DNA of 64,000 nt from CAYMJK01 sp043101635 (GCA_043101635.1 JBICIE010000009.1:1-64000), one strand, 5' to 3'; counted from the first letter of the stretch, positions 19,889 to 29,205 are shown. Made by a program: numbers and translations. Notes: a model not told the origin generated them from the sequence alone.

Positions 19889-20379
19889 GGCAGCCTCACC
19901 GTCCTCTCGCAGGCGCTGGAGGGGCCGCGCAGAACGAGCAGGAGCGCCGACTGCGCCTGGTCGCACCGCGGCAGGAACGCCGACACGTCTCCCAGAACGA
20001 CTGAGGAGGAGTCCGGCTGACCGCGAGCGCCGAGCTGCCGCTGGAGTGGGTGGATTTCGCGATGAAGCCGGCCGTCCGCGGCGAGGCGGTAGACGATCTC
20101 GACGGGCGCCGGAGCGCCACCGAGATCGGCGCGGGAAGCAAGCCGTAGTTCGCCATCGGTCGCAGTGACTGGCTCGGACGTGATCGTGATGTCGGCGCAG
20201 TGGAGGTCTGAAGCGATCAGGCCGAGCGTCCGGTCTGCGGCGGCCTGCCATCGCATAGGCGTCTCGTGCCGCTGGCGCGCGCGAGCGATGGTCTGGAGGA
20301 GGCTGGTCGAGCCCAAAGCGACCATCGCGATCATCGCCGTGGCGAGCAGAACCTCCAGGAGCGTGAAGGCGGGCCTCAT
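19885..20379 (-). CDS. gspJ: GspJ-like minor pseudopilin
   Basis: A 164-residue prepilin-like protein whose N-terminus reads MRPAFTLLEVLLATAMIAMV: a short leader, presumed cleavage between Ala and Phe, Glu at +5 and a hydrophobic spine. The C-terminal domain is beta-rich (IVYRLAADGRLHREIHPL), as in GspJ. It sits between gspI and gspK with 4-nt overlaps. Alanine at -1 instead of glycine is notable for a prepilin peptidase substrate. Confidence 0.8.
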   Translation of the reverse strand: MRPAFTLLEVLLATAMIAMVALGSTSLLQTIARARQRHETPMRWQAAADRTLGLIASDLHCADITITSEPVTATDGELRLASRADLGGAPAPVEIVYRLAADGRLHREIHPLQRQLGARGQPDSSSVVLGDVSAFLPRCDQAQSALLLVLRGPSSACERTVRLP

Positions 20380-20789
20380 CGAGCGAACTCCGGCGCCTGT
20401 TCCGGGCGCGGTTCTCGGAGTGGAAGCCAGCGTGCGACGGCAGCGCCATCCGATTCAAAGATGAGCCAGGCGCACCGGCGCTGCTGATCCGGCCGGACGC
20501 TCCAGTCGCGCACGAGACGCCGGACCGTTATGCGGCGGCCTGGCGCGTCGGGCCAGACGACGGTCCGCCCGTCCCAGGCGGCGCCATCGTCCAGCAGTGG
20601 GACCTTGTACGCCATGGGATTGTCGAGCAGGGTGTCCACCGCCATCGAAAGGGCGCCGACATCAACGCGCTGCTCCGCTCGCTCGGCGCCTGCGGTGATC
20701 GTGCTGAGCCCGCTCACGGCGGAGGCGGCGAGCGTTGCCAGCAGGGCCGCGGCGATGATCGCTTCCAGCAGCGTGAAGGACCGCCTCAT
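20376..20789 (-). CDS. gspI: GspI-like minor pseudopilin
   Basis: A 137-residue prepilin-like protein beginning MRRSFTLLEAIIAAALLATL: basic leader, Ser/Phe cleavage point, Glu at +5 and a hydrophobic helix. The short length and position fit GspI. ATG 20789 is chosen because it overlaps the gspH stop by 4 nt and places the leader correctly; the 18 upstream residues in frame have no leader character. Confidence 0.78.
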   Translation of the reverse strand: MRRSFTLLEAIIAAALLATLAASAVSGLSTITAGAERAEQRVDVGALSMAVDTLLDNPMAYKVPLLDDGAAWDGRTVVWPDAPGRRITVRRLVRDWSVRPDQQRRCAWLIFESDGAAVARWLPLREPRPEQAPEFAR

Positions 20790-21226
20790 GGCGCCTCCTC
20801 GATCCAGCCGGTCATGCCAGAGACTGTCAGCGAGATGCGCCATTCCGCGGCGGCGATGTCAACGCGGTAGTCCAGGCTCCTTCCCCGGCGATCGAACCGG
20901 ATCGCGTCGACCGCGTCGCCTGACAGCGTCCACAGGGTGAGGTGGACCGCCTTTGGCGCCCATCTCTCGGCCATGATGACAACCTCGCCACCGGGGCTCG
21001 CCGTCTCGATCAGGAGGCGGCCGTTCGAGTGACGCCGAAGCGTCGCGGGCGCTGCGCTCTCCGACACCACCCGCGCCCGCTGATCGAGATCGCGCACGGC
21101 CGAGACGGCCGCAGCGATCCGTGCGGCGTCGCCGGCGCCGCCGAGCCCCACCGCCAGCAGACTCCCCACGAGCCCCAGCAACGCCACCGCGGCGAGCGTC
21201 TCGATGAGCGTGACGCCCCGCCTCAC
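20786..21226 (-). CDS. gspH: GspH-like minor pseudopilin
   Basis: A 146-residue prepilin-like protein starting at GTG 21226 with VRRGVTLIETLAAVALLG. The leader is four residues ending in Gly, with Glu at +5. The globular part contains VRDLDQRARVVSESAAPATL, then WTLSGDAVDAIRFDRRGRSL, consistent with GspH. GTG overlaps the gspG stop as GTGA. This start, not the 75-residue-longer frame, gives a usable leader. Confidence 0.8.
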   Translation of the reverse strand: MRRGVTLIETLAAVALLGLVGSLLAVGLGGAGDAARIAAAVSAVRDLDQRARVVSESAAPATLRRHSNGRLLIETASPGGEVVIMAERWAPKAVHLTLWTLSGDAVDAIRFDRRGRSLDYRVDIAAAEWRISLTVSGMTGWIEEAP

Positions 21227-21645
21227 GAGCGGTCCCTCAGACGGATCGAGGTGATGTCGGCGTCCTCGCCCGCGCCGCCGAGCGCGCCATCGGCGCCCAG
21301 TGAGACGATCTCGTACGGGTGACCGTCCGGGCCGGGCACGATCAGTTCGTACCTGCGGCCCCAAGGGTCGGTGAGTTGGTCCTCTCCGAGGTAGAAGGCG
21401 GCCGACGGCGAGGCGGCGGGGTTCGTCAGGGCGTCGAGCGACTCTGGCCACGCGCCGAACTCGAGCCGGTACGTCTCCAGTTTGCCGGCGACGACACCGA
21501 TGCCGGTGCGCGCAAGTTCGCGCTTGCCTTTGCCGAAGGCGCCACTGAAGCCGACGGTCAGTGTCGCTGCCAGCATGCCGAGAATGACGACGACGGCGAG
21601 CACCTCGACGAGGGTCATTGCTCGGGCCGTTGTGCTTCCTCGCAT
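21223..21645 (-). CDS. gspG: Major pseudopilin GspG
   Basis: Builds the periplasmic pseudopilus that pushes substrates through the secretin. At 140 residues it shows the leader and spine MRGSTTARAMTLVEVLAVVV, a helix running into LARTGIGVVAGKLETYRLEF, and the C-terminal GspG signature (DPWGRRYELIVPGPDGHPYE, with SLGADGALGGAGEDADI providing the calcium-site acidic residues). The -1 residue is Ala and +1 is Met, unlike the usual Gly/Phe. Start and gspF stop share one base (TGATG). Confidence 0.92.
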   Translation of the reverse strand: MRGSTTARAMTLVEVLAVVVILGMLAATLTVGFSGAFGKGKRELARTGIGVVAGKLETYRLEFGAWPESLDALTNPAASPSAAFYLGEDQLTDPWGRRYELIVPGPDGHPYEIVSLGADGALGGAGEDADITSIRLRDRS

Positions 21646-22913
21646 CAGATCACCTCCTGCAGGCGGACCAGCGGCAGCGCTGCGGCCAGCACAACGACTC
21701 CGATCACCGCCGCCAGCATCAGGATCACCGCCGGCTCGACCGCCGCGGCGAGGCGATCGGCCATGCGCCTGGCCCGGCGGCTCTCGCGCTGGGCGAGGCG
21801 GTCAAGCATCGGCTCCAGTTCGCCGCTGGTCTCGCCAATGGCGATGAGCCGCAGCAGTTCCGGCGTGAACCAGCGCGGATCGTTCAGAGCTGAGGCGAGG
21901 TCGTCGCCGCGCTCGACGGCGCCCGCCGCCTCGCGCAGGCGCCGGCCGAGCGAGGCCGTCACGGGACCATGAAACGCGCTGGCCGCGGCCTGCAGCCCCT
22001 CCACCATCGGCACGCCGCAGCGGCCCATGGCGCTGAGTTCGGCCGCCATGCGGGCGATGGCGCCGGCCCGCAGCGCGCCGGGCACGAGACGGCGGAGCGC
22101 ATCGGGCCAGTCCGATCCGCGACGCGCCGCGGCATGAGTTGATGCAATCACGCCGCCGATCGCCGCAAGGACCAGGCCGAGCCCGACCGGCCACCAGATC
22201 GCCAGCGTCTGGCCGAGCGCCATGACGACTCGCGTGAGCGCGGGGATCTCGACCGAGGCGTCGGTCAAGATGGACGCCAGGCGCGGCAGGGGTTTGTTGG
22301 CCAAAAAGACAACGACGCCGAGGCCGACGGCCGCCACCAGCGTCGGGTACGCCAGCGCGCCGGCGAGGCGGCTGGCGATCTCGCCGGCGCGGGCGTGGCG
22401 CTCGCCAATCGCGCGCAGGGCGCTGGCCAGTTCGCCGCGGCGCTGGCCCGCCTCGGCGATCGCGATCTCGGAGGCGTCGAACCAGGTCGGGCGCTGCGCC
22501 ATCGCGTCGGAGAGCGCCTCGCCCGCCGTCACACGCTCTCCGAGGTCGCCCAGCACGGCGCGCTGGTCCGAGCGGCGCCATGGTCCCCACGACCTCGGCG
22601 CCGAGTCGGCGAGTGTCGCCAGCGCCTCGGTGAGCGGCAAGCCTGAGTCGAGCATCGTCGCCAGGGCGTCGCACAGTTCCGCCTTGGCGGACGCGCGGCG
22701 GCAACGGACGTAACTGCGGATCAGTTCCGCGGCAGGCCCAAGAACCGAGGCGACCAGCGCACTGGCGTCGTGCGACCGCACTTCACGGAGGTCGAGAACG
22801 CGCAACCCGAGGCGGCGCAGCGACGCCCGGGCGTCCGGAGCGGACGCCGCGCTCAACTCGCCGCTGCGGATGTCGCCGCCGGGGGCGAGGGCTCTGTAGC
22901 GCCAGAGGCTCAC
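21645..22913 (-). CDS. gspF: Type II secretion inner-membrane protein GspF
   Basis: Polytopic core of the assembly platform. The 422-residue product starts at GTG 22913 (VSLWRYRALAPGGD), overlapping the gspE stop as GTGA. It has the duplicated T2SSF domain: first copy around LCDALATMLDSGLPLTEALA and SEIAIAEAGQRRGELASALR, second around MAAELSAMGRCGVPMVEGLQ and LLRLIAIGETSGELEPMLDR. Transmembrane segments lie near residues 175, 225 and 395. Family length is about 400, so it is complete. Confidence 0.94.
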   Translation of the reverse strand: MSLWRYRALAPGGDIRSGELSAASAPDARASLRRLGLRVLDLREVRSHDASALVASVLGPAAELIRSYVRCRRASAKAELCDALATMLDSGLPLTEALATLADSAPRSWGPWRRSDQRAVLGDLGERVTAGEALSDAMAQRPTWFDASEIAIAEAGQRRGELASALRAIGERHARAGEIASRLAGALAYPTLVAAVGLGVVVFLANKPLPRLASILTDASVEIPALTRVVMALGQTLAIWWPVGLGLVLAAIGGVIASTHAAARRGSDWPDALRRLVPGALRAGAIARMAAELSAMGRCGVPMVEGLQAAASAFHGPVTASLGRRLREAAGAVERGDDLASALNDPRWFTPELLRLIAIGETSGELEPMLDRLAQRESRRARRMADRLAAAVEPAVILMLAAVIGVVVLAAALPLVRLQEVI

Positions 22914-24547
22914 GGCCCGCCCTCCACGGCTTCCGCGATGGCCCCGAGCGACTCGGCCTCGTGGCCCATGACCTCTTCTTCGCCCTCGCCGGCGACGCGC
23001 AGGACCTCGACTTCGGTCGTTACGCCTTCGCGAACCAGGCGATCGCCTTCCTCGCGCAGCGTGCGCATGCCGCGGGCCCGGGCCATCGCGCGCAGCTCGC
23101 CGGCCGTGGCGCCGGCGCCGATCCGATCGCGCGCTGCGTCGTCCATCACCAGCAACTCGAAGAGTCCGATGCGACCGCGGAAGCCGGACCCGAGGCACCC
23201 ATCGCAGCCACCGCCCCCGCACGCGCCGTGCCGCGTGCGCACCAGCCGCTGGGCCAGCGCTGCCGCCAGCGACGCGCCGACCAGGTACGGTTCGACGCCG
23301 AGATCGATCAGCCGCGTCACCGCGGTCGGGGCGTCGTTGGTGTGCAGCGTGCTGAAGACGAGGTGGCCGGTCAGGCTCGCCTGAATCGCAATCCGCGCCG
23401 TCTGCTCATCGCGGATCTCGCCGACCATGATCACGTCCGGGTCCTGGCGGAGTATGTGACGCAGCCCGCTGGCGAAGGTGACGCCCTTCTTCGTGTTTAC
23501 CTGGGCCTGGCTGATGGCGACGCCGGCGCCGGAGAGCTCGTACTCGATCGGATCCTCGATCGTCATGACGTTGAGATCCGCGGCGCCGCGGGCGGCGATC
23601 CAGCGCAGCGTGGTGTACAGCGTCGTCGTCTTGCCGCTGCCGGTCGGGCCGGTGGCCAGCACGATCCCGCTGGAGCGGGCAGCGCAGGCGAGGTAGCGGC
23701 GAAGGACATGCTCCGGCATGCCGAGGCCGGCGAAGTCGCCGAGGGCGCTGGCGCCGCCGGACTCGAGCAGCCGGATCACCACGCGCTCGCCGTAGGCTGT
23801 CGGCAGCGAGCTGATGCGCAGGTCAATGGAACGTGTGGCGGGGGCCCCGAGGCCGGACCTGCCGATCGTCACGGTTGCGCGGCCATCCTGCGGCACACGC
23901 CGTTCTGCGATGTCCATCCTGCCCATGACCTTGATGCGGCTGACCAGCGGGCGGGCCAGGCCCGATGGCAGTTCCCGGCTGGTCCGAAGGGCGCCATCCA
24001 CGCGCTCGCGCACGAGCGTGCGGTCGGCGAGCGGCTGCACGTGAACGTCGCTGGCGCCATGTCCGATCGCCTCAAACAGCAGGGCGTCCACCAGCTTGAC
24101 GATCGGTCCCTTGCGCTGCGTGGCGAGCAGGTCGCGGTCGGCGAGGGCCAGCAGACGCTCGATCGACACCTCGCTGTCGCCGTTCTCCTCGCCGGGCGCC
24201 GCGGGCGGCCCGGCATCCCCACGTGCGGCCGCATCGGCGTACGCGGCGTCGATGGCCCGGGCGAGAATCTCGCCGTCAACGACCTCGGTCACCGTCAGCA
24301 TCCGCAGCCGCGTCCCCGCATTGTGCGCAGCCAGTGGATCGGTTCGATCCGAGATGAGCAGCCGCTCGACTCCGTCGGCACGCCCGGCGCTGAGGATCAG
24401 GTGATCACGAGCGAAGTCGTGTGGTATGAGCGAGAGAAACTCGTTCGAGGGCGCATCGAAGCCCTTCGAACCGCAGGGCGCTGCTTTAGCGTTCGACGCC
24501 GCGGCGCCGTGTTCGCTCCTGGCCAGACTGCCGCTCGCGACGCTCAC
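22910..24547 (-). CDS. gspE: Type II secretion ATPase GspE
   Basis: Cytoplasmic hexameric ATPase that powers pseudopilus growth. The product (545 aa) is read from GTG 24547, 10 nt after the gspD stop. Visible parts are the Walker A site GPTGSGKTTTLYTTL, the Asp box with VMTIEDPIEYEL, the His box (STLHTNDA) and the Walker B/aspartate region LRQDPDVIMVGEIRDEQTA. The zinc-binding loop is shortened: CGGGGCDGC, so three cysteines rather than the usual two CxxC pairs. The N-terminal GspL-binding domain is short. The start codon is moderately certain, since no strong ribosome site precedes it. Confidence 0.93.
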   Translation of the reverse strand: MSVASGSLARSEHGAAASNAKAAPCGSKGFDAPSNEFLSLIPHDFARDHLILSAGRADGVERLLISDRTDPLAAHNAGTRLRMLTVTEVVDGEILARAIDAAYADAAARGDAGPPAAPGEENGDSEVSIERLLALADRDLLATQRKGPIVKLVDALLFEAIGHGASDVHVQPLADRTLVRERVDGALRTSRELPSGLARPLVSRIKVMGRMDIAERRVPQDGRATVTIGRSGLGAPATRSIDLRISSLPTAYGERVVIRLLESGGASALGDFAGLGMPEHVLRRYLACAARSSGIVLATGPTGSGKTTTLYTTLRWIAARGAADLNVMTIEDPIEYELSGAGVAISQAQVNTKKGVTFASGLRHILRQDPDVIMVGEIRDEQTARIAIQASLTGHLVFSTLHTNDAPTAVTRLIDLGVEPYLVGASLAAALAQRLVRTRHGACGGGGCDGCLGSGFRGRIGLFELLVMDDAARDRIGAGATAGELRAMARARGMRTLREEGDRLVREGVTTEVEVLRVAGEGEEEVMGHEAESLGAIAEAVEGGP

Positions 24548-24557
24548 GCTGTGTCTC

Positions 24558-26807
24558 TTACCTGATGATCCGCGGCCTGACCTCCGGCCATCCGTCCTCC
24601 AATCCCAGCTCCTCCATGCCACGCGCCGAGATGTACTTCAAATACTCGAAGCTCTCGCCCCGCATCACGCTCGCGCGGATGAAGACGTAAAACCGCGTGC
24701 GGCTGCCCGACCGCGAGCGGCTCTTGAACAGCTCACCGACCAGTGGCACGCGCCCGATCAAGGGGACACGGCTCTCGGCGTCGCCCTCGTTGCGCGTCTC
24801 CAGTCCGCCGAGGACGATCGCGTGACCATCTGGAATCGTCGCGACGCTGCTGATCGAGCTGTCCTGGCGCGGCGGCGGCAGCGACGGATCACTTGACTCA
24901 CCGACGAAGGAACTCAGGGAGATGTCATACTCCAGCAGCAGATGGTCTCCTTCGGCGATCTGCGGCCGCAGCGAAATCTGCGTGCCGGCGGAGGCTGCTC
25001 CGCCGAAGCTGGTCGTCGCGACCGTGTCGGACGCGTTGACGCTCAGGAACGGCTCCTCGCGCACCGCGTCAAGTGTCGCCTGCTGATTGTTGTCCACAAG
25101 AACCCGCGGCAGGCTCAGATTGCGCCCCTCGTTGACAGTCTCCAGCGCCCGAACGACCACGCTGAAGTCGCCGGGATTGAGTATGACACCGCTGAAGCCG
25201 ACCGGGTCACCAACGGTGCGCCCGCCGCCGCCCGAACTGCTCAGTCCGAACAGCGACGCAAGCCGCACCAGGGTGTCGCCATACATCTCGAACTTCTCAA
25301 GTTCGACGCCAAGGTCGAACGTCTGCCCCTCGGTCAGCGCGACGATGGTCACATCCAGCACCACCTGCGGCTGGCGCACATCCAGCGTATTGAGCAGCGC
25401 CTCGACCTGATCAAGAACGCGCGGCTCGCCGATCGCGATGATGGAACTGGTCGCCTCATCAGCGGTGAGCAGGAGGGGAGGACCCACGAACCCGCTCGCG
25501 GTGCGGACATCCGCCCCCGCGCCGGCCCTGGCGGCGTCGCCGCCATCGGGCGCACGGCGGACGCCCGGCTCCGCAGCCGCGACGTCGCCCCTGGCGGCAG
25601 GCGCCGCTGCGGCGGGGTTGTGTCCCAGCGCGCCGCGCTCGGCCGCTCCAACCCCCGCCCCGCCCGCGCTGGCGCCAAGCAACTGATTCAGCAGCGACAC
25701 CACCTCACCGGCCGCGCGATTCCGGACGGCGTAGGTGCGCATGCTCTGGCGGGCGCCCCCCTCGGGCGCATCAAGCCGCTCGATCAGCGCTGCGATCTCT
25801 TCGTGCCGGCTCGGCGCCGCCGCGACAAAGAGCGTGTCCGTGAGGTCATCGACCACGAGGGCCGGCGCGTCCGCCGACGCGACGCCCCCCGCGGCCCCGG
25901 CGCCGAAGAGTTCCTCGACCAGCGCCGCGACCTGTGCGGCTCGGAAGTGCCTTGCTCGATAGCTCCGCCGCTCGATCGGCTCGGCCCGGTCAAGCCGCTC
26001 GATCAGGCCGCGCCACTCGTCGACAACCTGCAGCGGCGCCACCAGCAGCAGGGACGTCTTCCCCTCAATCGCACTGAGTTGGCCGCGCAGAGGCTGCCCC
26101 GCCACCGCGTCACGGGCTGACACGGCCTGGCTCACGGACGCCGCGAGCCGCGCCGCAGACACCTGCGCCGGCACGATCTCCTCGATCACAACGTCGGGCG
26201 CCGGCGAATCGATTCGCTCGATCAGCGCCAGGACCTGCTCCACCCGCGGCCGAAGATCCTGCACGAGTACAAGATCCGTCTTGCCAAGCACGGTCAATTG
26301 CCCGCTCTTCGACAGCGCCGGCTTCACAGCGTCGATCAACTCCGAAGGCGACATGTGCTGCACACGCGCCACGATCGCTTCGAAGCCGGCTGATGGGGCA
26401 CTGTTGTCATTGCCAGTTGCTGGCAAGAGGGCGTCATGCGGCGCGCCAGCGCGAGCCCCCAGGCCCTCAATCCGAACGAGCCCCGGCGCATCGGAGAGCT
26501 TCACCACCGTCAGCGTCTGGCTGCCCGCCATCCGCACGGTCGTCAGCCCGTTGGACGCCAGCAGCCGGCTGGTCAATCCCCACAACTCGTCGTCATTGAC
26601 GTTGCCGCCGAGCCGCAACGTCACGGTGCCCCGCAGCGCGCTCTCGTCGTACTCGATGTTCAACCCCAACCTCGCCGCGGCAAGGTCCACCAGCCGGGCA
26701 AGCTCAACGCGGCCGGAGAGATCGATCGCCGCGGATTCATCCTGCGCCGGGCAGGGGGCGGCAAGCAGAACCGCTGCGGAGATCGCCAGTGCGCCGCGAC
26801 ACCTCAT
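24558..26807 (-). CDS. gspD: Type II secretion outer-membrane secretin GspD
   Basis: Forms the outer-membrane channel. The start is ATG 26807, with GGAGG 7 nt upstream (an ATG at 26813 has spacing of only 1 nt), giving signal peptide MRCRGALAISAAVLLAAPCP and 749 residues. In order there is an N0 domain (about 25-110), N1 (about 145-210), N2 and N3 ring domains with Ala/Gly-rich linkers (about 420-470), and the secretin barrel. The barrel carries the hallmark VPLIGRVPLVGELFKSRSRS near the C-terminus. A frame continuing to 27239 adds 144 residues without similarity and is not adopted. It is the first gene of the gsp operon. Confidence 0.95.
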   Translation of the reverse strand: MRCRGALAISAAVLLAAPCPAQDESAAIDLSGRVELARLVDLAAARLGLNIEYDESALRGTVTLRLGGNVNDDELWGLTSRLLASNGLTTVRMAGSQTLTVVKLSDAPGLVRIEGLGARAGAPHDALLPATGNDNSAPSAGFEAIVARVQHMSPSELIDAVKPALSKSGQLTVLGKTDLVLVQDLRPRVEQVLALIERIDSPAPDVVIEEIVPAQVSAARLAASVSQAVSARDAVAGQPLRGQLSAIEGKTSLLLVAPLQVVDEWRGLIERLDRAEPIERRSYRARHFRAAQVAALVEELFGAGAAGGVASADAPALVVDDLTDTLFVAAAPSRHEEIAALIERLDAPEGGARQSMRTYAVRNRAAGEVVSLLNQLLGASAGGAGVGAAERGALGHNPAAAAPAARGDVAAAEPGVRRAPDGGDAARAGAGADVRTASGFVGPPLLLTADEATSSIIAIGEPRVLDQVEALLNTLDVRQPQVVLDVTIVALTEGQTFDLGVELEKFEMYGDTLVRLASLFGLSSSGGGGRTVGDPVGFSGVILNPGDFSVVVRALETVNEGRNLSLPRVLVDNNQQATLDAVREEPFLSVNASDTVATTSFGGAASAGTQISLRPQIAEGDHLLLEYDISLSSFVGESSDPSLPPPRQDSSISSVATIPDGHAIVLGGLETRNEGDAESRVPLIGRVPLVGELFKSRSRSGSRTRFYVFIRASVMRGESFEYLKYISARGMEELGLEDGWPEVRPRIIR

Positions 26808-27833
26808 TTGCATGCCTCCGACCAGCGGGGGAGTGCTGCGACCGCCTCGACGATGCTGAAGCCATCGGCCTGGCCAGTCGCGGCGCCTGCCTCGCCTGAG
26901 CCACTGGATGAAGTACTGCCGCGCGCCCGCTGCGCGCATCTCGCAGGCGCTTGTGGTCCGAACAGCGCCGTGCGCCGATCGACCATGACGCTCGACGATC
27001 CGTCCGCCTCTCACCATGGACATGTTCCCTTCACGGCACGCGAATATAACGAGGAACGTTCGCGTCCGCCAGAGCGCGTAGCCGTCAGCGTCAAAATTGT
27101 GTGCGACCTGCGCAATGCTGTCCGACGTCGCATGGGCGAGATCACGAAAGCGCCAGTGCATCCACACCTCGATGCGCAGGAGGTTGTCGATCGATCGCAG
27201 ACCCTTTGTCGCGCCCACAAGAATCGGTCTCTTCGCCACAGAGTTGGGTGACGCGCCCCAACATCTGGTGGCGCCGACGTTCGCGCGCCAGACTGCCGGG
27301 CCGAATCACACAGATTCGTGCGATGCGCCCCAGGCTCCGGAAGCCGACTGCGACGCTCCTGCGTCGATGACGGGACCCGGGCTCAAAGCCTCGATGGCTT
27401 TGGCCGCGTGGCGGCTCTGTGCCACACCGCAGCGGCGGCGCCGGACCGCGCTTCCGCGCCGAGCATACCGATATGCGCGACAACAGACACGCCAATGCGC
27501 GTTGCTCCCCTGACTTCTGCTCCACAATGAGCGATGAGGGCGCCGCTTGACGTCACCGGATACCTTCCGCTCCGTCACTGGTCAGCCGGCCAGCAAGCTG
27601 GGCCGGACAATCCCGCGCCAGAACTGGCGCATCACGCGGCCGCCCATGACCCCTGGCGCCCCGCCGGCGGGCAGCGAGACCGCGCCCGACACCGCGCAGG
27701 AGACAGCGCAGGAGAAAGCGCAGACATCATCCACCGTCACCGCCAAGATGGCGAGAGAGGGCTCAGACCGACGATTCGGCAGGGGCGGTAGCCGTGATGA
27801 CGGATACTGGCGAGTACCCGCACACGGACCGAA
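26808..27833. other. About 1 kb without a convincing gene, between gspD and tRNA-Glu
   Basis: No frame on either strand has a ribosome site, a recognisable domain or neighbour-like codon use. Short frames (for example plus-strand 27547-27897) run through the tRNA and read its complement. The start of the region should hold the gsp promoter, but no -35/-10 pair was recognised. Around 27700-27735 there is a small direct repetition of AGCGCAGGAGA. Composition is somewhat less G+C-rich than in genes. It could be a decayed gene or an unrecognised RNA. Confidence 0.5.
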
Positions 27834-27908
27834 TGACCCCAGGGGGATTCGAACCCCCGTTTCCAGGATGAGAACCTGGCGTCCTGGACCGGACTAGACG
27901 ATGGGGCC
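27834..27908 (-). tRNA. tRNA-Glu (anticodon CTC)
   Basis: Reading the minus strand, a 75-nt cloverleaf starts GGCCCCATCGTCTAGTC. Its 7-bp acceptor stem closes with TGGGGTC plus discriminator A. The anticodon stem CCAGG/CCTGG encloses the loop TTCTCAT, placing CTC at 34-36. The T-arm is GGGGG-TTCGAAT-CCCCC. CCA is not encoded. It decodes GAG, the preferred Glu codon in this G+C-rich genome. Confidence 0.96.
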
Positions 27909-27981
27909 GGGATGTACCGGGCAGAATAGACCGGCGCACGTGCCCGTCAAGCTTCCTCGCGGGTTCTCGTGACAAAGGGCC

Positions 27982-28287
27982 TCAGGCGCCGGCGGCAATG
28001 GCGGTCTGGCGCCGGCGGAACTGCGACAGGGCGTAGACCACCGCCTCGGCCTCGGAGACCCCGACCACGGCGCCGGCCGGCTGGCCCGCCTCGGACCACT
28101 CGGCCTGGTAGCACCCGAACGCCGGCACGTGGCGCACGCTGAACTCGAAGCCCTGCTCGGCGAACTCCCGCCTGGCCCGCTCGACGGCCGGATAGGCGCG
28201 CCCGTCCGGGGCCCGGTTGCAGTCGGTCGTGTCCAGCGGTACCCAGCCGGTGGCGTACAGGTCATCTATGGCGAAGTCGAGGCCCAT
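27982..28287 (-). CDS. Conserved hypothetical protein
   Basis: A 101-residue protein starting at ATG 28287, with GGAG about 8 nt upstream (MGLDFAIDDLYATGWVPLD). No membrane segment, signal peptide or known domain was recognised. The C-terminal half (VGVSEAEAVVYALSQFRRRQ) looks like a small helical region. Codon use and a clear ribosome site support it as a real gene. Function unknown. Confidence 0.7.
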   Translation of the reverse strand: MGLDFAIDDLYATGWVPLDTTDCNRAPDGRAYPAVERARREFAEQGFEFSVRHVPAFGCYQAEWSEAGQPAGAVVGVSEAEAVVYALSQFRRRQTAIAAGA

Positions 28288-28434
28288 CGTTGCTTCTCCA
28301 TGTGCTGCGGCTGGGCGCCGGTGCGGGCGCCGGCGGCAAAAGAGCGTAGACCGGGCCCGCGGGATCTGCCACCGTTCATCGGCCGGCTCGCGGCGCCCGA
28401 TGAACTCGGACCTGCCGAATTCGCTCATCGGGGC

Positions 28435-29205
28435 TCAGGGGGACGGGCCCGGGGTGAGGATCAGCAGCACGGCCACGTCGTAGAGGGCGTGGGTGGCCAC
28501 CACCAGCCCGAAACCCCGCCCGAGATACAGGGCGCCGAAGAAGACCCCGGCCGCGAAGTACGCGAAGAACTGGGCGCTGAGGTCGCTGCCGGAAAGGTCG
28601 TGATACAGGGCAAAGGCGACCGCCGAGATCCCCACGGCCCCGATGCGCCCCGCCGTCTCGCCCAGGCGGGCAACATCGACGATCGCGAAGTGGAGGCCCG
28701 CGATCAGGATCATCCGGAAGAGCAGTTCCTCGTAAATGCCGGCCCCGATCGACAGGGTCAGACGGGCCTGCCAGGGCTGGGCGGCCAGATCCTGTGCCGC
28801 GGCCAGCGCCAGCAGCGGCGCCGGCCCCACTGCCGCGCTGATGAGGGCCTGAAGCACCAGCAGGGCCACGGTCCACCCGAGCGTCTCGACGGCCATCAGC
28901 CCGATCACCGCCGGGCGGATGCGCCACGGCCGGCGCTCCAGCAGGTGCCAGATGAGCAGCACGGTCACGAGGGCCACGCCGGGCAGATAGAGGCCGGCGG
29001 CCCCGAAGGCCTCGAAGAACCGCGAGAGCATGCGGGTGGCTCGGATCGTCTCGGCGGGGGCGCCATCAGCCCCGCTGAGATAGAGGGCCGAGCCGATCTC
29101 GTAGGCCACCACGAGCGGCGCCAGCAGCACCAGGATGTGCAGCGGCGACCTGGACGCCTGCGCGTAGGTCTCGGGCGGTGATGCGGGTTGTGGGTGATCC
29201 GGCAT
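28435..29205 (-). CDS. CPBP-family intramembrane metalloprotease
   Basis: A 256-residue polytopic membrane protein (about seven helices) of the CPBP/Abi family, related to the Rce1 prenyl-protein protease. Diagnostic residues are present: EExxxR in IYEELLFRMIL, FxxxH in FALYHDLSG, and the third motif His in VVATHALYDV. The start is ATG 29205; the longer frame to 29748 runs through rpsT antisense to its reading and is spurious. It lies 29 nt downstream of rpsT. Confidence 0.88.
   Translation of the reverse strand: MPDHPQPASPPETYAQASRSPLHILVLLAPLVVAYEIGSALYLSGADGAPAETIRATRMLSRFFEAFGAAGLYLPGVALVTVLLIWHLLERRPWRIRPAVIGLMAVETLGWTVALLVLQALISAAVGPAPLLALAAAQDLAAQPWQARLTLSIGAGIYEELLFRMILIAGLHFAIVDVARLGETAGRIGAVGISAVAFALYHDLSGSDLSAQFFAYFAAGVFFGALYLGRGFGLVVATHALYDVAVLLILTPGPSP

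Noticed and set aside
26808..27239. N-terminal extension of GspD by 144 residues
   Set aside because: The extension has no similarity to secretins and lies before a proper signal peptide whose ATG at 26807 has a well-spaced GGAGG.
27700..27735. Short tandem repetition as a CRISPR array
   Set aside because: The repeated unit is about 11 nt with no regular spacers and no cas genes anywhere in the window.
27547..27897. Plus-strand 116-codon frame
   Set aside because: Its end reads the complement of tRNA-Glu (a common false protein), and it has no ribosome site or domain.
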